Below, piece after piece: positions 1 through 8,619 of a stretch of DNA of 41,607 bases. Source of the DNA: an uncultured Eubacteriales bacterium (GTDB lineage: Bacteria > Bacillota > Clostridia > Christensenellales > Aristaeellaceae). Every line of letters starts with the position of its first letter. Position 1 is the first letter of the stretch. The notes under the pieces were generated by a model. That model saw only the letters and a program-made list of their open reading frames with translations. It was not told where the DNA came from and ran no database searches. The stretch is from positions 1 to 41,607 of the forward strand of contig USCW01000003.1 in the NCBI GenBank assembly GCA_900553315.1, given 5' to 3'. The position numbers were made by a program, and so were the translations under genes.

Positions 1-138
1 TCTTCATCACCCGTGGATGATTATACCATAATTATCGGGTTTCCACTAACTTTGGCGTAGAGCCCATTTCCTTCATGAAGTACTTCAAGTCGCTGAACAA
101 AAAGAAGCTTTCTGCCGTTAATCACGTTCGGGGAATCT
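1..138. other. Window edge, no confident gene
   Basis: No complete gene is visible. On the minus strand an extended -10 element (TGGTATAAT, core at 20-25) could be a promoter for a gene beyond the window edge, but its -35 is poor. A minus-strand reading frame different from plsY stays open from inside the plsY end to a stop near 27 and reads like protein (it includes LEVLHEGNGLYAKVSGN), but it has no start or ribosome binding site. Confidence 0.3.
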
Positions 139-774
139 TCAAGAGCAAGAGCCTTTTCTGTTTTTGTGCGCTGTCGGAAGCGCGACTGCTTCCGGCGTTT
201 TTTCTTTAATAGGCCGATGCTTATACATCAAAATGCCCGATACCCCGCAGCTCATGGCACGCACCGAAGGCGTGGGATAAATCACAAACGTCAACATAGC
301 AAGCAACGCCGATGTAATCAAAATCAGCTCCCGATGTTCCTTGATAAACGGCAGACAGATCAGCAAAAGCGCCGCCCACAGAACCGCCAACAAAATCTCC
401 GGCATCAATCCAATAAACACACCGAAGGAGGTTGCAATGGCCTTGCCGCCCTTGCCGGGAATCAGCAGCGGCCAAGCGTGCCCCACGACAGGCGCTAGCA
501 CGATCGGCACCAGCGCCCAGCCCGTAATGTCGCTTACGTGGAGCGCCAGCGTAACCGGTACCGTACCCTTCAATATATCCAGCACAGCGCAGAGAATTCC
601 CATGGGTAGACCACAAGCCAGCGTAGCATTTGCCGCACCGGGATTATGGTCAGCGCCGTAATCCCGAACATCCACGCCCTTCAGCAGCTTCGGCACCCAA
701 TACGCATACATGATGTTGCCTGATAGATACCCAAGGCATACATACAGAACCACCTTCATCGGCAGCGACAGCAT
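139..774 (-). CDS. plsY: PlsY-like glycerol-3-phosphate acyltransferase (divergent)
   Basis: Integral membrane acyltransferase of 211 aa with about five hydrophobic segments. PlsY uses acyl-phosphate to acylate glycerol-3-phosphate in the first step of phospholipid synthesis. The family landmarks are present: SGNIMYAYW near the N-terminus, the phosphate-loop-like GADHNPGAANA (about residues 40-50), and GHAWPLL followed by GKGGKAIAT (about residues 97-115). The usual GSGNPGATN loop is altered and one residue longer, so this is a divergent subfamily and not a textbook PlsY. The ATG has GGAGG four bases upstream. It follows the glycosyltransferase gene by 18 bp, so both may act in membrane lipid synthesis. 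The short basic C-terminal tail is unremarkable. Confidence 0.85.
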   Translation of the reverse strand: MLSLPMKVVLYVCLGYLSGNIMYAYWVPKLLKGVDVRDYGADHNPGAANATLACGLPMGILCAVLDILKGTVPVTLALHVSDITGWALVPIVLAPVVGHAWPLLIPGKGGKAIATSFGVFIGLMPEILLAVLWAALLLICLPFIKEHRELILITSALLAMLTFVIYPTPSVRAMSCGVSGILMYKHRPIKEKTPEAVALPTAHKNRKGSCS

Positions 775-792
775 AGTTCCTCCGTTTTTTCT

Positions 793-1920
793 TTATTCCT
801 GCATCCGCATTTTCGTCTTCTCAATCAGGTAATCCGCAAAATGACCGCTGCATTCCGGGTCAATCTCCCGGTGCTGAATATCGATCATGCGCTGACGCGC
901 CTCTGCGTTTTGCAGCAACTGCATGGTCTTTTCCGGCAGTTCGTCCAAATGACGGGCATAGAGCGCCAGACCCGTCCGCTCAAAGAACTCCGCATTTGCC
1001 GTCTCGCAGCCGAGAATGGGATGCACAATGACCATGGGCGTACCAACAGTCATTGCCTCTGTTGTGGTCAAGCCGCCGGATTTCGTCAGCAGCACGTCCG
1101 CCGAGGCCATCAGGTTATACAATGGCGATACCCGTCCCAGAATGTGAACGCGTGCATCTCTGCCGAACTGCTCCTCCGCCTGCTTACGCGCCTCTTCATT
1201 GGATCCGCAGACAACCGTAAGTCGAGCGTTGCTCGGAAGTGTCGGCAAAAGCTTCGCCACCGTTACCGGCAGATTACCCGCGCCCATGGAACCGCCCACC
1301 AGCAGCACATGCGGCGTATCTGGCGACAGACCAACCTTTTCTTTTGCCGCAGCACGATCCGTACATGGCTTGCACGCAGGACTGACAGGAATACCGAAAG
1401 GCAGCAGTATTCCCTCTGGAAGCCCCTTTTCGCGGCACTCATTCAGCATAGCCTTGTTGCTCACGCAGAGCACATCCGGCTTAATATCCTCCATGAAGGG
1501 GCTGAAGGTGTAGTCCGTCATAACCATGGCAAAGAAGCCTTTATACTGACCATGCTTGCGCAGATGCGTCACCGACATGCCGCCAAACATATGCGTGCAG
1601 ATGATCATATCGGGAGCAAATTCTGTAATCGTCTTTTCCATGCGAAACGCATAGGCGCTGTTGACAAGATAAATCGGCGACTTCATGCGCGGCGTGCTGA
1701 TGACCTCGCCCAAGCGATAGACTCGCCCGAAGCTGTCCGGAAAATGCTGCACCCACTTCACGTAGCTTCCCGATACCGCACGGCTAAACCATGCGCCGCC
1801 AAACGCTACGCAGTCCATCACTCTGGTCTCAACGCCACGCGTAGAGAGCGCCTGTTCCATAGCATGGGCAGCCGCGTCATGACCGCCGCCCGTATGCGTT
1901 GTGAAAATAAGTGCCCGCAT
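793..1920 (-). CDS. MGDG synthase/UgtP-type diacylglycerol glycosyltransferase
   Basis: A 375-aa GT28-family glycosyltransferase that probably transfers a sugar from a UDP-sugar to diacylglycerol at the inner membrane face. The N-terminal MGDG-synthase domain shows THTGGGHDAAAHAM at residues 8-21 and TDYTFSPFMEDIKPD further on. The C-terminal domain shows GGSMGAGNL and TKSGGLTTTEAM, typical of nucleotide-sugar binding. The chosen ATG at 1920 has GGAGG at 8-nt spacing; a start 30 codons upstream would run through an inverted repeat and lacks such a site. It sits between a lipoprotein gene and plsY on the same strand. The sugar and acceptor are inferred from family only. Confidence 0.85.
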   Translation of the reverse strand: MRALIFTTHTGGGHDAAAHAMEQALSTRGVETRVMDCVAFGGAWFSRAVSGSYVKWVQHFPDSFGRVYRLGEVISTPRMKSPIYLVNSAYAFRMEKTITEFAPDMIICTHMFGGMSVTHLRKHGQYKGFFAMVMTDYTFSPFMEDIKPDVLCVSNKAMLNECREKGLPEGILLPFGIPVSPACKPCTDRAAAKEKVGLSPDTPHVLLVGGSMGAGNLPVTVAKLLPTLPSNARLTVVCGSNEEARKQAEEQFGRDARVHILGRVSPLYNLMASADVLLTKSGGLTTTEAMTVGTPMVIVHPILGCETANAEFFERTGLALYARHLDELPEKTMQLLQNAEARQRMIDIQHREIDPECSGHFADYLIEKTKMRMQE

Positions 1921-1974
1921 GATGCAACCCTCCGAAAATAACGACTGAATGCTTCCGCCGTTGTCATAGATAGA

Positions 1975-2018
1975 GGGCAAAAGTGGACGGAAGTCTGTTC
2001 TCCCGTCCACTTTTGCCC
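1975..2018 (-). terminator. 16-bp perfect inverted repeat, likely terminator or attenuator
   Basis: GGGCAAAAGTGGACGG (1975-1990) pairs perfectly with 2003-2018 around a 12-nt loop, just after the lipoprotein stop codon. There is no clear U-tract on either strand: the minus-strand transcript continues TCTATCTATG. It may therefore be an mRNA-stabilising hairpin or weak terminator. Confidence 0.55.
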
Positions 2019-2025
2019 GAAAAAA

Positions 2026-2871
2026 TTACTGCGTAATCGTCATGGTCTTGCGCATCTGACCATAGACCTGATCCACATACGTATCCCGATACCCCAGCGG
2101 ATAGGTCACATGCACGCTGTACAGCACCTTGTCAATGCAGGTCACATGCACGCGTCCGGCAACCTCTACGCCGTCGCTCGTCACGGCTGTATAGTTAGCA
2201 TACACACCCGCCTTTGACAGCAGCGTGCGCTCCGCCGTGCGGGATTCGCTGAAGGAGCTGAATCCGCCCGAACCGATCGTTTCCAGCATCTGCTTGACTT
2301 CCTTAGCCAAGTCGCTGGAATTGTACTGGCTGTTCACCGACGCTGTATGCACCGTGATAGACGCCTGATAGCCCGGAATCGCCTCATAATCCGGCTGTGT
2401 AAGAATATACGTGTCCGTCGAGGTATCATCTACCGTCCAGCCCACGGGCGCGTCAAAGCTCAGATGCAGCTTCGTCGCGCTATATGTCTGAAAGGAGAAA
2501 GAAATTGCCGGCAGCGGCGTAGGCGTAGGCTTGTCAATAGGATCGATCACCACGGGCGATGCACCCGCATAAGCGCTATTGACCGTGGGAGCCACCGTAA
2601 CTTCAGGAACGATGGGCGCATACGTCGTATCAAAGATGCTGCCCGTATTTCCCACGTTGTCCTCTTCGCTGGCAGGATCATAAGAGCCGTCGTCATAGTC
2701 AAGCAAGCCGCCCACCACGCTGCCGGGGGTCGCCGTCGCGGCATAAACATTCTGCGTGGGCCGTTGGGTAGCCGAGATAATGTCGAATTCCTCTTCCTGC
2801 TTCGCCTGACACCCCGCCAGCAGCACGGCGCAAAGCGCCACACAGCCAATCAGCTTCAGCTTTCTGCGCAT
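2026..2871 (-). CDS. Lipoprotein of unknown function
   Basis: A 281-aa lipoprotein: a basic N-terminus and hydrophobic stretch end in the lipobox LLAGC (Cys21), so it should be lipidated on the outer face of the membrane. Residues of about 35-115 are a low-complexity linker rich in Pro, Thr, Ser and Asp. A folded domain of about 160 residues follows, with alternating beta-like segments, including SFQTYSATKLHLSFDAPVGW. That resembles small surface domains found in clostridial lipoproteins, but I do not recognise the family. The ATG has GGGAGG upstream. It lies between yhaM and the glycosyltransferase gene, with hairpins on both sides. Confidence 0.8.
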   Translation of the reverse strand: MRRKLKLIGCVALCAVLLAGCQAKQEEEFDIISATQRPTQNVYAATATPGSVVGGLLDYDDGSYDPASEEDNVGNTGSIFDTTYAPIVPEVTVAPTVNSAYAGASPVVIDPIDKPTPTPLPAISFSFQTYSATKLHLSFDAPVGWTVDDTSTDTYILTQPDYEAIPGYQASITVHTASVNSQYNSSDLAKEVKQMLETIGSGGFSSFSESRTAERTLLSKAGVYANYTAVTSDGVEVAGRVHVTCIDKVLYSVHVTYPLGYRDTYVDQVYGQMRKTMTITQ

Positions 2872-2891
2872 GTTTATTCCTCCCTTAAAAT

Positions 2892-2930
2892 AAATCGCTT
2901 CATTATTTACAACGAAATGACAAGCGACTT
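2892..2930 (-). terminator. Weak terminator-like hairpin after yhaM
   Basis: In the minus-strand transcript AAGTCGCTT pairs with AAGCGATTT (one G-U pair), followed by ATTTTAAG. It starts at the yhaM stop codon and precedes the lipoprotein RBS, so it could separate or tune the two genes. Confidence 0.35.
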
Positions 2931-3874
2931 TATTCCTCGTAATGCGGATGATACAGCCGCCGATCCAGACTCCAAATCTTTTCGGAGAACGCCCCCTCCG
3001 GCGTGCGTTGCATGATGGACTGCATTTCGTTCATCCGTGCGTCCAGCAGATCGATCCAATGGAGCGCCTCCGCCTCCGGGAACATGGGCATCCTTGGCGA
3101 ACCAAATTCCGCTTCGCCATGATGACTGATAATCATGTGCTCAAGCAGCAAAACAATCTCACCGGTTACACCCACATTCTGTGCCGCTAAGCTCAACTGC
3201 GCCACGCCGCGCACCAAATGACCAATCAGCAAGCCATCGCGGGTATAATCATTGACGTTGCCCATGTCGTCGCTGTTCATTTCCTGAATTTTACTCAGGT
3301 CATGCAGAATAACACCGGCGCGTAGCAAATCGCCATTCAGGAATGGATACGCCGCAATGATGTGTTCCGCTGTGTGAAGCATCCCCGTGGTATGATGCAG
3401 CAGACCGCTGCGCTCCGCATGATGCAGCCGCTGAGCCGCCGGGAAATACATTAGCTTATCTCCTGCCATGCGAAGCATCTCTGTCACCAGCTTGCGCAGA
3501 TCTTCCTGCTCAAATCGCGCCACAGTATCGGTAATTTCCTTATACATGACCTCCGGCTCTTCCGGCGCACAGGGCACCAGCAGACGCAAATCTACATGAT
3601 CCTCCGGCTGTGCGGCGCGAATCCGCTCTATCCGAAGCTGCTGACGGCCATTGTACTCCTGCACGAGACCGCGTACCTTTACTACGCTGCCTACTTGCGG
3701 CGGCGCAACCGTTCCGTCCCACATCTTGCAGTTGATCTCGCCCGTGCGGTCGGTCAGGTTCATATCAAGATAGCGGCTTCCATTGCTGCCAGTTCGCTGA
3801 TCGCTGGAGCGCACCAGCAGAAAGCCCTCAAAGCGCATATCCTTCACCAGTTGGCTGACGGTATAGATTTCCAT
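2930..3874 (-). CDS. yhaM: YhaM-type 3'-5' exoribonuclease (OB fold + HD domain)
   Basis: A 314-aa cytoplasmic protein. The N-terminal third (about residues 10-95) is an OB-fold nucleic-acid-binding domain with SRYLDMNLTDRTGEINCKMW. The C-terminal part is an HD metal-dependent phosphohydrolase, with LLHHTTGMLHTAEH, then GVILHDLSKIQE, then EHMIISHHGE supplying the expected His and Asp ligands. This combination matches YhaM/CBF1, a 3'-5' exoribonuclease. The ATG at 3874 was chosen because AGGAGG lies upstream and translation from an earlier codon would overlap the dnaB end. It follows dnaB by 28 bp on the same strand. Confidence 0.88.
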   Translation of the reverse strand: MEIYTVSQLVKDMRFEGFLLVRSSDQRTGSNGSRYLDMNLTDRTGEINCKMWDGTVAPPQVGSVVKVRGLVQEYNGRQQLRIERIRAAQPEDHVDLRLLVPCAPEEPEVMYKEITDTVARFEQEDLRKLVTEMLRMAGDKLMYFPAAQRLHHAERSGLLHHTTGMLHTAEHIIAAYPFLNGDLLRAGVILHDLSKIQEMNSDDMGNVNDYTRDGLLIGHLVRGVAQLSLAAQNVGVTGEIVLLLEHMIISHHGEAEFGSPRMPMFPEAEALHWIDLLDARMNEMQSIMQRTPEGAFSEKIWSLDRRLYHPHYEE

Positions 3875-3902
3875 CAGGAATAAGTCCTCCTTCTGCGCCG
3901 GA

Positions 3903-5270
3903 TCAGAATGGCGCGTCGCCATAGCCGCCCTGCTCAGGCGCAAGATTGGCATAGGTCGTATATTCGCTGAGCCACGCCAGCTTCACTGTGCCCAGCGGGC
4001 CGTTACGCTGCTTGGCCAGAATAATCTCACCAACGTTTTTCTCCTCGCAGGAGGGATCATAATAGGCCTCCCGGTGAATGAACATCACCACATCGGCGTC
4101 CTGCTCAATGGAGCCGGAATCACGCAGATCGCTCAGCACCGGACGCTTGTCTACTCGCGTTGTTGCCGCACGAGACAGCTGGGCACAAGCAATCAGCGGA
4201 ATCTTCAATTCCAATGCAATAGCCTTCAGCTGGCGGCTGATTTCCGACACCTCTAACTGACGGTTCTCGGACTTGGTGTCACTGTGCATCAGTCCCAAAT
4301 AGTCCAGCACCACCAGATCAAGGCCTTTGTCCATCATCAAACGACGGCAGCGACTGCGTAATTGTGTGGGCGAAATACCGGCTGTATCATCAATATACAG
4401 CGGAGCATTGGACATGGGGCCGATCGCCTTGGCCAGCCGCATCCAGTCATCTCCGGAAAGCGTGCCGGAACGCACCTTCTGCATATCTACCCGCGCATCA
4501 GAGCAAAGCATACGCAATGCGATCTGCTCCCGCGGCATTTCCAGACTGAACACCGCCACGCTCTTTCCTGCCGTCAGCGCCGCATAGCTGGCAATATTCA
4601 TTGCGAAGGAGGTTTTACCCATGGAAGGGCGTGCGCCCACCAGAATCAGTTCGCCGCCGTGCATTCCCGTCAGCAGATTGTCCAGCGCCGTAAAACCCGT
4701 CGGCACGCCGGAAACCCGGCCCTTCAGGCGGCTCAGCTCTTCAATACTGGCATAGGTGTTATACAGCACCTCTTTGACCGGTACCAGCGATTCACCGCTG
4801 GTGCGGTGCATCACAATATCAAAAATAGACTTTTCCGCATGGTTCAGCGTTTCCTGCAAGGGATTCTGCTGGCTGTAGCACTCCTGTGAAATCTCATTGG
4901 AGGCATGAATCAGCTTACGAAGCGTAGACTTTTCCCGAACCAGACTAATGTACGCCTTCACATTGGCGGTGGTCGGCACATACTGGCTCAGTTCAATCAG
5001 ATAAGCCGTGCCGCCTACGCCTTCCAGCGTACCGCGTCTGCTAAGCTCCGCGTCTACCGTCACAAGGTCCACCGGGCTCTGATCCCGATGCAGCTGCAGC
5101 ATAGCGCTGTAAATCTCCTTGTGAGCGGGGGTATAGAAGTCCTCGTCCTCCAAATCCTCCGCCGCCTGAAGCACTGCGGCGTTATCCTGAAGCATGGCGC
5201 CCAGCACGCTGCGCTCCGCTTCTAGGCTATTTGGGGGCGTTATCCCCCGCAGCTGCTGGCCGTCCTCCAT
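3903..5270 (-). CDS. dnaB: Replicative DNA helicase DnaB
   Basis: A 455-aa hexameric replicative helicase (called DnaC in Bacillus). The N-terminal helical domain begins PPNSLEAERSVLGAML. The RecA-like ATPase domain contains the Walker A sequence GARPSMGKTSFAMN (about residue 210), the Walker B region LDLVVLDYLGLM, and the DnaB-specific SGSIEQDADVVMFIHRE and AKQRNGPLGTVKL. The length is normal for the family. The ATG has GAGGAGG at good spacing, 28 bp after rplI. The rplI-dnaB pairing is widespread in Firmicutes. Confidence 0.97.
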   Translation of the reverse strand: MEDGQQLRGITPPNSLEAERSVLGAMLQDNAAVLQAAEDLEDEDFYTPAHKEIYSAMLQLHRDQSPVDLVTVDAELSRRGTLEGVGGTAYLIELSQYVPTTANVKAYISLVREKSTLRKLIHASNEISQECYSQQNPLQETLNHAEKSIFDIVMHRTSGESLVPVKEVLYNTYASIEELSRLKGRVSGVPTGFTALDNLLTGMHGGELILVGARPSMGKTSFAMNIASYAALTAGKSVAVFSLEMPREQIALRMLCSDARVDMQKVRSGTLSGDDWMRLAKAIGPMSNAPLYIDDTAGISPTQLRSRCRRLMMDKGLDLVVLDYLGLMHSDTKSENRQLEVSEISRQLKAIALELKIPLIACAQLSRAATTRVDKRPVLSDLRDSGSIEQDADVVMFIHREAYYDPSCEEKNVGEIILAKQRNGPLGTVKLAWLSEYTTYANLAPEQGGYGDAPF

Positions 5271-5298
5271 GCTTCCGCCTCCTCACAAGCTGTTTCGC

Positions 5299-5751
5299 TT
5301 ACTTTTCTTCCGCCTTTACGCGCACGATCATGGGCGTGGTTACGCCGTTATACAGCCACACGCTCACATGTACATCACCCACCTGACGAATCGGGTCAGG
5401 CAGCTCAATCTTGCGCTTGTCCACCTTCACGCCATGCTGCTTTTCCAACGCCTGAGCGATTTCCGCGTTCGTAATAGAGCCGTACAGACGGCCCTGACCG
5501 CCGCACCGCACAGACAACTCGATCACCTTATTTTTCAGCTGAGCGGCAACTTTCTCCGCCTCTGCGCGGCGTTCCGCCTCGCGGGCAGCCTCCGCCGCAC
5601 GCTTGCGCTCAATCTCCTTCAGCGCGCCGGGAGTCGCTTCCATGGCCCACTTCCGGGGGAACAGAAAATTGCGGGCATATCCGTCCGAAACATTTACAAT
5701 TTCGTCCCGCTTGCCGTGATCCTTAACATCCTGTAGCAGAATGACCTTCAT
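5299..5751 (-). CDS. rplI: 50S ribosomal protein bL9
   Basis: A 150-aa ribosomal protein L9. The N-terminal 23S rRNA-binding domain reads MKVILLQDVKDHGKRDEIV and contains the signature GYARNFLFPRKWA. A long charged connecting helix (about residues 45-75) leads to the C-terminal domain starting LYGSITNAEIAQAL. The ATG at 5751 has GGAGG 8 nt upstream; the 15 upstream in-frame codons lie in the leader hairpin and are not expected to be translated. It is the first gene of the rplI-dnaB-yhaM run and has its own promoter and a structured leader. Confidence 0.97.
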   Translation of the reverse strand: MKVILLQDVKDHGKRDEIVNVSDGYARNFLFPRKWAMEATPGALKEIERKRAAEAAREAERRAEAEKVAAQLKNKVIELSVRCGGQGRLYGSITNAEIAQALEKQHGVKVDKRKIELPDPIRQVGDVHVSVWLYNGVTTPMIVRVKAEEK

Positions 5752-5775
5752 TGCTGTTTCCTCCTGCCTCTTTAC

Positions 5776-5798
5776 GGATGTACGGAAATCGTACATCC
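5776..5798 (-). promoter_or_regulatory. Leader hairpin of rplI
   Basis: GGATGTACG (5776-5784) is a perfect inverted complement of 5790-5798 with a 5-nt loop, and lies between the rplI promoter and its RBS. It has no U-tract. It could be a translational or mRNA-stability element; no known riboswitch is recognised. Confidence 0.5.
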
Positions 5799-5813
5799 AG
5801 AAACTTTCATTTT

Positions 5814-5842
5814 ATTTTATAACAGGGCGGCAAAAATTGCAA
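5814..5842 (-). promoter_or_regulatory. Predicted promoter of rplI
   Basis: On the minus strand TTGCAA (5837-5842), 17-nt spacer, TAAAAT (5814-5819). The start site would be about 55 bases upstream of the rplI ATG. Confidence 0.6.
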
Positions 5843-5893
5843 GCGCCGATCTGTGGACGCCGCAAACCGTGCATTGCTCCCTTTGCGCGACAG

Positions 5894-5922
5894 TTGCGAA
5901 AGACGGCGTTCTATGATAAAAT
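5894..5922 (+). promoter_or_regulatory. Predicted promoter of the exported Ig-like protein
   Basis: TTGCGA (5894-5899), 17-nt spacer, TAAAAT (5917-5922), divergent from the rplI promoter. Confidence 0.55.
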
Positions 5923-5996
5923 AACTGCATCCTGTGCAGAGTCGCTTACAGGCTTTGCGCAGTCAAGCGCTGCTGGGAAGGACGGTTGATTCCTCG

Positions 5997-7523
5997 ATGA
6001 AAAAGATGCTGCTCTTCATATTTTTGCTGACGCTGAGCGTACTCTTTTGCGGAGCAGCTCTGGCGCAAACCTTCGCCTTTGATACGATTCATGCTTCCTG
6101 TACCGTTGCGGACAGCTATATTTTGCTGACCCCGGATAATCTGGACGAGCATCCCGAATGGATCGCCAGTCAGGGAACGACCGCCGAGGAGCTGCAAGCC
6201 GCTTGGGCGCAGGACGGCGTGTTATTGGAGGCTTGGACAAGCAGCGGTGATGTGCGTATCCGTGTTTCCGCCGTGCAGGACGACCAGTCCACGCTGTATT
6301 ATGATTTGGATCAGCAACCTTCCAAGTCTCGCACCGCCTTCCGCACAGGTCATACCAACGGAACACTGTATGCTTCCAATGGTATTACCTACACAGGTGC
6401 AAGCTGGAAACGCATCAGCGATGCAGCCGGACGCTTCCTCGTGCTGACCTACAAGCAGACTGAACAGGGGCAAACGTATTACGGCATCATGCGCCGCACC
6501 ATCCGCAACGGCTATACTGTAACCATTGATTACCGCGTCTCCGGTCGCAAGGTCAAGGGAAAAGACAAATCTGCGCTGGTAGACATCATGACCACATGGC
6601 AGTTCAATCAGACTGCGACCGCCCCTGTTGAAGCGACCGGAGCCGTTACCTTCTCCGACACTCCGCCCACGGAAACCAACACAGGCAGCTTTACTGTATC
6701 GGGCGACTGCCAAGCTGGTTTGCAGGTCATCGGCGTGCTGATGCGCATGTCCTCGCCCGATCCCATTCGCGTGGAAGATACCGCCAGCAAATCCGGCAAA
6801 TTCTCGCTGGATGTAAGCTTGCCCGAGGAAGGCATTTACCTGATGACCATCACCGTAATGAACGGCGATACTGTTGTGGCGGAAAAGGTCTTTGATACGA
6901 CGACGTATCAGAAGAATCTGCTGACTGTCAATCTTGATTCTCCCCTGCCGACGGAGCTTACTAGCGATAAGCTGGTGATTTCCGGCAAAACCGTCCGCAA
7001 CGTTACGGTGCAATGCATCGTCGGCGACACCCGTAAGCAGGTCAGGACAAATGCCTCCGGCAAATTCAGCTTTACCATTGACACCTCGGAAGAAGGCACC
7101 TATGACGTTGTGCTCAGCTTCCAGAAAAAAGGCTTCTCCGAACGGCGCTTCACGCAGACCATGACGCGAACCGTCACAGAAGCTGATCGCCAGCGGCACT
7201 GGAAGGAAGAGGCCGTGAAGCCCGCCTACTCCACGCTGACGAAAAAGCTTGCCGGATATACGGGGCGTGTCATGGGCTATAACCTGTATGTAGTGCGCAT
7301 GGAGCAGAGCAGCGACGGTGAGTGGGTCATCTACATGGCCATGGAGCAAAAGAAGGGCGTCTACAAAAACATGGTTGTCGTTACCACGACAGAAGAGCCG
7401 ACGAATCTGGTGATCGACACGCGGGTTAAAATGTACGGTCTGTGTACCGGCAGTTATGCGGTCGAAAACGATAACGGCAGCACCACCGAATACCCAAGCT
7501 TTTCGCTCTTGTTCTGGGAGTAA
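5997..7523 (+). CDS. Exported protein with Ig-like repeats, function unknown
   Basis: A 508-aa protein with a Sec signal peptide (MKKMLLFIFLLTLSVLFCG, probable cleavage after ALA). The first 230 residues form a domain I do not recognise. Two related beta-rich repeats follow (about residues 220-315 and 325-400). Each carries a G.F.V.G or L.I.GKT strand and then SGKFS....EEG.Y, the pattern of bacterial Ig-like modules. The last 100 residues look like a small OB/SH3-type domain (YTGRVMGYNLYVVRMEQ). The ATG at 5997 starts the signal peptide; its RBS is weak (GGAAGGA, long spacing). It begins a plus-strand group with the zinc-ribbon and TPM genes. Confidence 0.8.
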   Translation: MKKMLLFIFLLTLSVLFCGAALAQTFAFDTIHASCTVADSYILLTPDNLDEHPEWIASQGTTAEELQAAWAQDGVLLEAWTSSGDVRIRVSAVQDDQSTLYYDLDQQPSKSRTAFRTGHTNGTLYASNGITYTGASWKRISDAAGRFLVLTYKQTEQGQTYYGIMRRTIRNGYTVTIDYRVSGRKVKGKDKSALVDIMTTWQFNQTATAPVEATGAVTFSDTPPTETNTGSFTVSGDCQAGLQVIGVLMRMSSPDPIRVEDTASKSGKFSLDVSLPEEGIYLMTITVMNGDTVVAEKVFDTTTYQKNLLTVNLDSPLPTELTSDKLVISGKTVRNVTVQCIVGDTRKQVRTNASGKFSFTIDTSEEGTYDVVLSFQKKGFSERRFTQTMTRTVTEADRQRHWKEEAVKPAYSTLTKKLAGYTGRVMGYNLYVVRMEQSSDGEWVIYMAMEQKKGVYKNMVVVTTTEEPTNLVIDTRVKMYGLCTGSYAVENDNGSTTEYPSFSLLFWE

Positions 7524-7590
7524 CCCGGAATGCGCAGGCCGCCGCAAAGCTACGCGGCGGCCTGATTTTGTATGAAAGGAAGGAACGCGC

Positions 7591-8619
7591 TTGAGCAATA
7601 CCCAGACGATCAAATGTCCCTCCTGCGGCTCCTATCTTGTCTTTGACCCGGAAAGTCAAAGGCTGACCTGTCCCTTCTGCGGCGCTGCATTTACACAGCA
7701 ACAGTTGGAAGCGTGGATTGACGCGCAGAAAGCAGCCAACGATACCGCCCATACCCGCGAATATCATTGCTCCAGCTGTGGCGCAGAACTGGTTACGGAT
7801 GACACAACCGCCGCCACCTTTTGCTACTACTGTCACAATCCTGTAACGCTGGTGGATCGCGTATCCGAGGAATTTCATCCCGATGGCGTGATTCCCTTTG
7901 CAATTTCGAAGGAAAATGCCATGAAACGCTTCCAAAGCTTTTTGGCAAAGAAAAAATTCGTCCGGCGGGATTTCTTCTCCGCAGAAGCGCTTGAAAAATT
8001 TTCCGGCGTATATTATCCCTACTGGGTAGGCGATATTGAGGGCTCTGGCGATTATCTCGGACAAGGCACCCGTGTGTCGATAGCGTCTACGCCGAAGTAC
8101 GATATTGTCACCACCAAATATTATGACGTTCACCGCGCCGGTTCGCTTCGCTTTAGCGAGATGATGCGTCAGGCGCTGACGAAGAACGATCGCAAACTGT
8201 CTGACGGCATTTATCCCTACCAGTTCAAGGATACCAAGCCCTTCTCCACAGCGCTGCTCAGCGGCTATATGGCCGAAAAGCGCGACATAGAAAAGGACAG
8301 CGCGGAGCAGGAAATGGTGCAGGAGGCTCGCGGACAAGTCGAGAAGCTAATGACCTCCGAACTGCATTATGATACGCTGCATGGCAAGGCCTCCTTCACG
8401 CCGACGAAAGCAAAAATGCGCTACTTCCTCCTGCCCACATGGGTCATTACCTATCGCGGTGATAAGCCTGGAACAACCTTTTATTACATGATGAACGCGC
8501 AGACCGGCACCGTCTGCGGCAAGCTGCCCATTCGCTGGGGAAAGCTCATTGGCGTTGCCACTCTGGCCGGTGCGATCGTGAGCGGCTTGCTTTGTGCGGG
8601 AGGTGCGCTGCTATGGTGA
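7591..8619 (+). CDS. Zinc-ribbon membrane-anchored protein (TFIIB-type ribbon)
   Basis: A 342-aa protein. It has two N-terminal zinc ribbons: CPSC at residues 9-12 pairing with CPFC at 27-30, and CSSC pairing with CYYC (about residues 60-85). A long middle domain starts FHPDGVIPFAISKENA and contains FSGVYYPYWVGDIEG. The C-terminus is a single hydrophobic segment (GVATLAGAIVSGLLCAGGALLW), so the ribbons should be cytoplasmic. The start is TTG with GAAAGGAAGG upstream; no better ATG exists. It overlaps the TPM gene by 7 nt, which implies co-translation. Homologues are annotated only as zinc-ribbon proteins; the role is unknown. Confidence 0.82.
   Translation: MSNTQTIKCPSCGSYLVFDPESQRLTCPFCGAAFTQQQLEAWIDAQKAANDTAHTREYHCSSCGAELVTDDTTAATFCYYCHNPVTLVDRVSEEFHPDGVIPFAISKENAMKRFQSFLAKKKFVRRDFFSAEALEKFSGVYYPYWVGDIEGSGDYLGQGTRVSIASTPKYDIVTTKYYDVHRAGSLRFSEMMRQALTKNDRKLSDGIYPYQFKDTKPFSTALLSGYMAEKRDIEKDSAEQEMVQEARGQVEKLMTSELHYDTLHGKASFTPTKAKMRYFLLPTWVITYRGDKPGTTFYYMMNAQTGTVCGKLPIRWGKLIGVATLAGAIVSGLLCAGGALLW

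Noticed and set aside
6222..7613. A long minus-strand frame opposite the Ig-like exported protein
   Set aside because: No domain or RBS; the plus strand has a signal peptide and repeat structure that explain the coding signal.
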